Part shown: positions 6,118-7,283 of the stretch, in pieces
Layout: each line of letters begins with the position of its first letter
How positions within the stretch are numbered: position 1 is the first letter of the stretch
Assembly: GCA_027346925.1 (NCBI GenBank)
Contig: DAIERH010000112.1
Span: 1-7,283 of the forward strand
Source of the DNA: Geobacter sp.
GTDB lineage: Bacteria > Desulfobacterota > Desulfuromonadia > Geobacterales > Pseudopelobacteraceae
Direction: 5' to 3'
Length of the DNA stretch: 7,283 nt
Made by a program: the position numbers and the translations under genes
The notes under the pieces: model-generated
What the model was told of the DNA's origin: nothing
Database searches by the model: none
Seen by the model: the letters and a program-made list of their open reading frames with translations, nothing else

Positions 6118-7283
6118 CAGGGCGCGAACTCCCGGAACCGCCCGGCCGCCTCGGGGATCAGGCCGGCGTGGATGTTGCCGAAGGCCAGCCTCAGGTATCC
6201 TTCCAGGCCGGGGCCGAAGACCTCGCCCGGCAGGCAGAGGATGGCAGCCTCGTCCAGCAGGCGTTTGGCTGCCTGACGGCCGGTCAGGCCCGCCCACGGG
6301 TGCCGTACCCAGGCGAAGAAGGCGCCGCTGGCCGAGAGATGGAACGGGTTGCCCGGTCGGGTGAACTCTTGGCGGAACAGGTCGTGGCGTTCGGCCATCA
6401 TCTCCCGGTTGGCCGCGACCCACCCATCCAGGTGTTCCACGCCGAATTTCACGGCATGCTGGGTTATGCGCGGCTGGCAGACCGCCATGGTGTCCTGGGC
6501 CTTGAGCGCCTGGTGGATGAAATCCGGCGATGCGGCCAAGAGGCCGGCTCGGTAGCCGGTCAGGGCAAAGGTCTTGCCGAAGGAGGCGATCTGGATCAGG
6601 TGGTTGCCCCAGGAGGGGACGCTGAACAGGTCGTGGGGCCGGTGGCCTTTGGGGATGAACTCGTTGTAGGTCTCGTCCAGGATCAGGGCTATCCCGCGGT
6701 GCCGGACCAGGTCGTACAACGCGGCAAGCGTCCCGGGCGGGGTTATGGCGCCGGTGGGGTTACTGGGGGTGACCAGCAGGATGGCGCGGGTTCGCGGGGT
6801 GAGCAGGGATTCGATCACCGCAGGCGAGGGGAGTCCGGCGGACGACTCGTCGAAGGGGGCGTAGACGGCTCGGATACCCAGCATGTCCAGCGCCATGGCA
6901 TGGTCGAAGTAATAGGGCGTCTGGACCACCACCTCGTCCCCGGCCCGGCAAAGGGCCACGATGGCCAGCCAGAATGCCTGGCTGGCACCGATGGTCAGGC
7001 AGAGATTGGCAGGCGTGATCCTGGCGCCGTACTTTCGCTCGTAATACCCGCAGACCGCGACCAGCACCTCGGCCAGCCCCTCGTCGGGCGAATACCGGGA
7101 CATCTGCGGGTCAGCCAGCAGATTCGCCAGCCAGGCCGTCAACTCCGGTGCGGGAGGGTAGTCCGGCACCGCCTGGCAGAGGTCGATCAGCCCCAGGCCG
7201 TCGTCGGGACGGCCGGCGGCCCACCCCTTCACCTCGGATATGGGCGGAAAGCTGACCTGTTGGATATGTTCGGAAACACGGTA
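6117..7283 (-). CDS. Class I/II PLP-dependent aminotransferase, 5' end outside the window
   Basis: Fold type I aminotransferase; 388 residues are visible, and the frame is open to the window edge, so the start lies upstream. The first visible residues (YRVSEHIQQVSFPPISEV) already fit the conserved N-terminal region that precedes the LCQAVPDYPP block. Counting from the edge, hallmarks are NPTG at 175-178, DETY at 203-206, the SFGKTFALTGYRAG block with the PLP-binding lysine at 237 (codon 6573-6575) and the substrate-carboxylate arginine at 365 in YLRLAFGN. The enzyme should transfer an amino group between an amino acid and a 2-oxo acid in the cytoplasm. The substrate cannot be read from the sequence; an aspartate or aromatic/alanine-type aminotransferase is possible. 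Its stop overlaps the start of the DHH/nucleotidyltransferase gene by one base, so the two are probably co-transcribed, although no metabolic link is obvious. GTG at 7232 is not needed as a start because conserved sequence continues upstream of it. Confidence 0.93.
   Translation of the reverse strand, partial: YRVSEHIQQVSFPPISEVKGWAAGRPDDGLGLIDLCQAVPDYPPAPELTAWLANLLADPQMSRYSPDEGLAEVLVAVCGYYERKYGARITPANLCLTIGASQAFWLAIVALCRAGDEVVVQTPYYFDHAMALDMLGIRAVYAPFDESSAGLPSPAVIESLLTPRTRAILLVTPSNPTGAITPPGTLAALYDLVRHRGIALILDETYNEFIPKGHRPHDLFSVPSWGNHLIQIASFGKTFALTGYRAGLLAASPDFIHQALKAQDTMAVCQPRITQHAVKFGVEHLDGWVAANREMMAERHDLFRQEFTRPGNPFHLSASGAFFAWVRHPWAGLTGRQAAKRLLDEAAILCLPGEVFGPGLEGYLRLAFGNIHAGLIPEAAGRFREFAP

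Noticed and set aside
3559..6276. A 905-codon open frame on the plus strand opposite the DHH/nucleotidyltransferase gene
   Set aside because: Its translation is low-complexity, rich in H, G, Q, V and A, with no recognisable domain. It mirrors a highly conserved minus-strand protein. Long antisense frames are expected opposite GC-rich codon usage.
6118..6423. Extended N-terminus (about 100 residues) for the DHH fusion protein
   Set aside because: The extension is proline/arginine-rich, unlike any DHH protein, and lies entirely inside the aminotransferase coding sequence. The ATG at 6117 begins exactly at the first DHH strand.
7230..7232. GTG as the aminotransferase start
   Set aside because: The frame stays open to the window edge, and the upstream residues fit the family's N-terminal region, so the true start is probably outside the window.
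1..7283. Mobile element, CRISPR array, tRNA or rRNA gene, or defence system
   Set aside because: No direct-repeat arrays, transposase or phage proteins, tRNA-like cloverleaf sequence or toxin-antitoxin pairs were seen, and coding style is uniform across the window. The DHH/nucleotidyltransferase fusion was considered as a defence nucleotidyltransferase, but its motifs fit tRNA/poly(A) enzymes.

Overview
The window is a compact, GC-rich (roughly 60-65% by eye) bacterial chromosome segment in which every supported gene lies on the minus strand, so transcription runs from high to low coordinates. Gene content and the protein sequences suggest a Geobacter-like member of the Desulfuromonadia (formerly delta-Proteobacteria). 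The main clues are a DHH-CBS-CBS-nucleotidyltransferase fusion of the kind known from A-adding tRNA enzymes, a multi-PAS diguanylate cyclase and a sigma-54-type promoter. The taxonomic call is inference; no marker gene is present.

Layout in transcription order: (1) 7283-6117, a class I/II PLP-dependent aminotransferase whose 5' end lies outside the window. (2) 6117-3454, an 887-residue fusion of a DHH/DHHA1 phosphoesterase, two CBS domains and a class II tRNA nucleotidyltransferase/poly(A) polymerase, whose start overlaps the aminotransferase stop (TGATG). (3) A 169-bp intergenic region (3285-3453) with two inverted repeats and a well-formed -24/-12 (sigma-54) promoter candidate. (4) 3284-2892, a 130-residue exported protein with two glycine-zipper segments, closed by an intrinsic terminator at 2823-2864. 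(5) A sigma-70-like promoter candidate (2791-2820) followed by a tight three-gene cluster: ppnP (2763-2449), a soluble PAS-PAS-PAS-GGDEF diguanylate cyclase (2441-687, 7 nt after ppnP) and gluQ (669 to the window edge, 17 nt after the cyclase, 3' end cut off).

Functionally the window holds nucleoside and RNA metabolism genes (3'-end tRNA nucleotidyltransferase, nucleoside phosphorylase, glutamyl-queuosine tRNA synthetase) mixed with a c-di-GMP signalling enzyme and one envelope protein. It reads as ordinary chromosomal backbone. I see no insertion sequence, phage gene, CRISPR array, tRNA or rRNA gene, and no recognisable defence system. The points most worth a second look are the multi-domain DHH/CBS/nucleotidyltransferase fusion, the sigma-54 promoter with upstream inverted repeats in front of the glycine-zipper gene, and the placement of a diguanylate cyclase between two small nucleoside/tRNA genes. 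No stretch over 300 bases lacks a gene.
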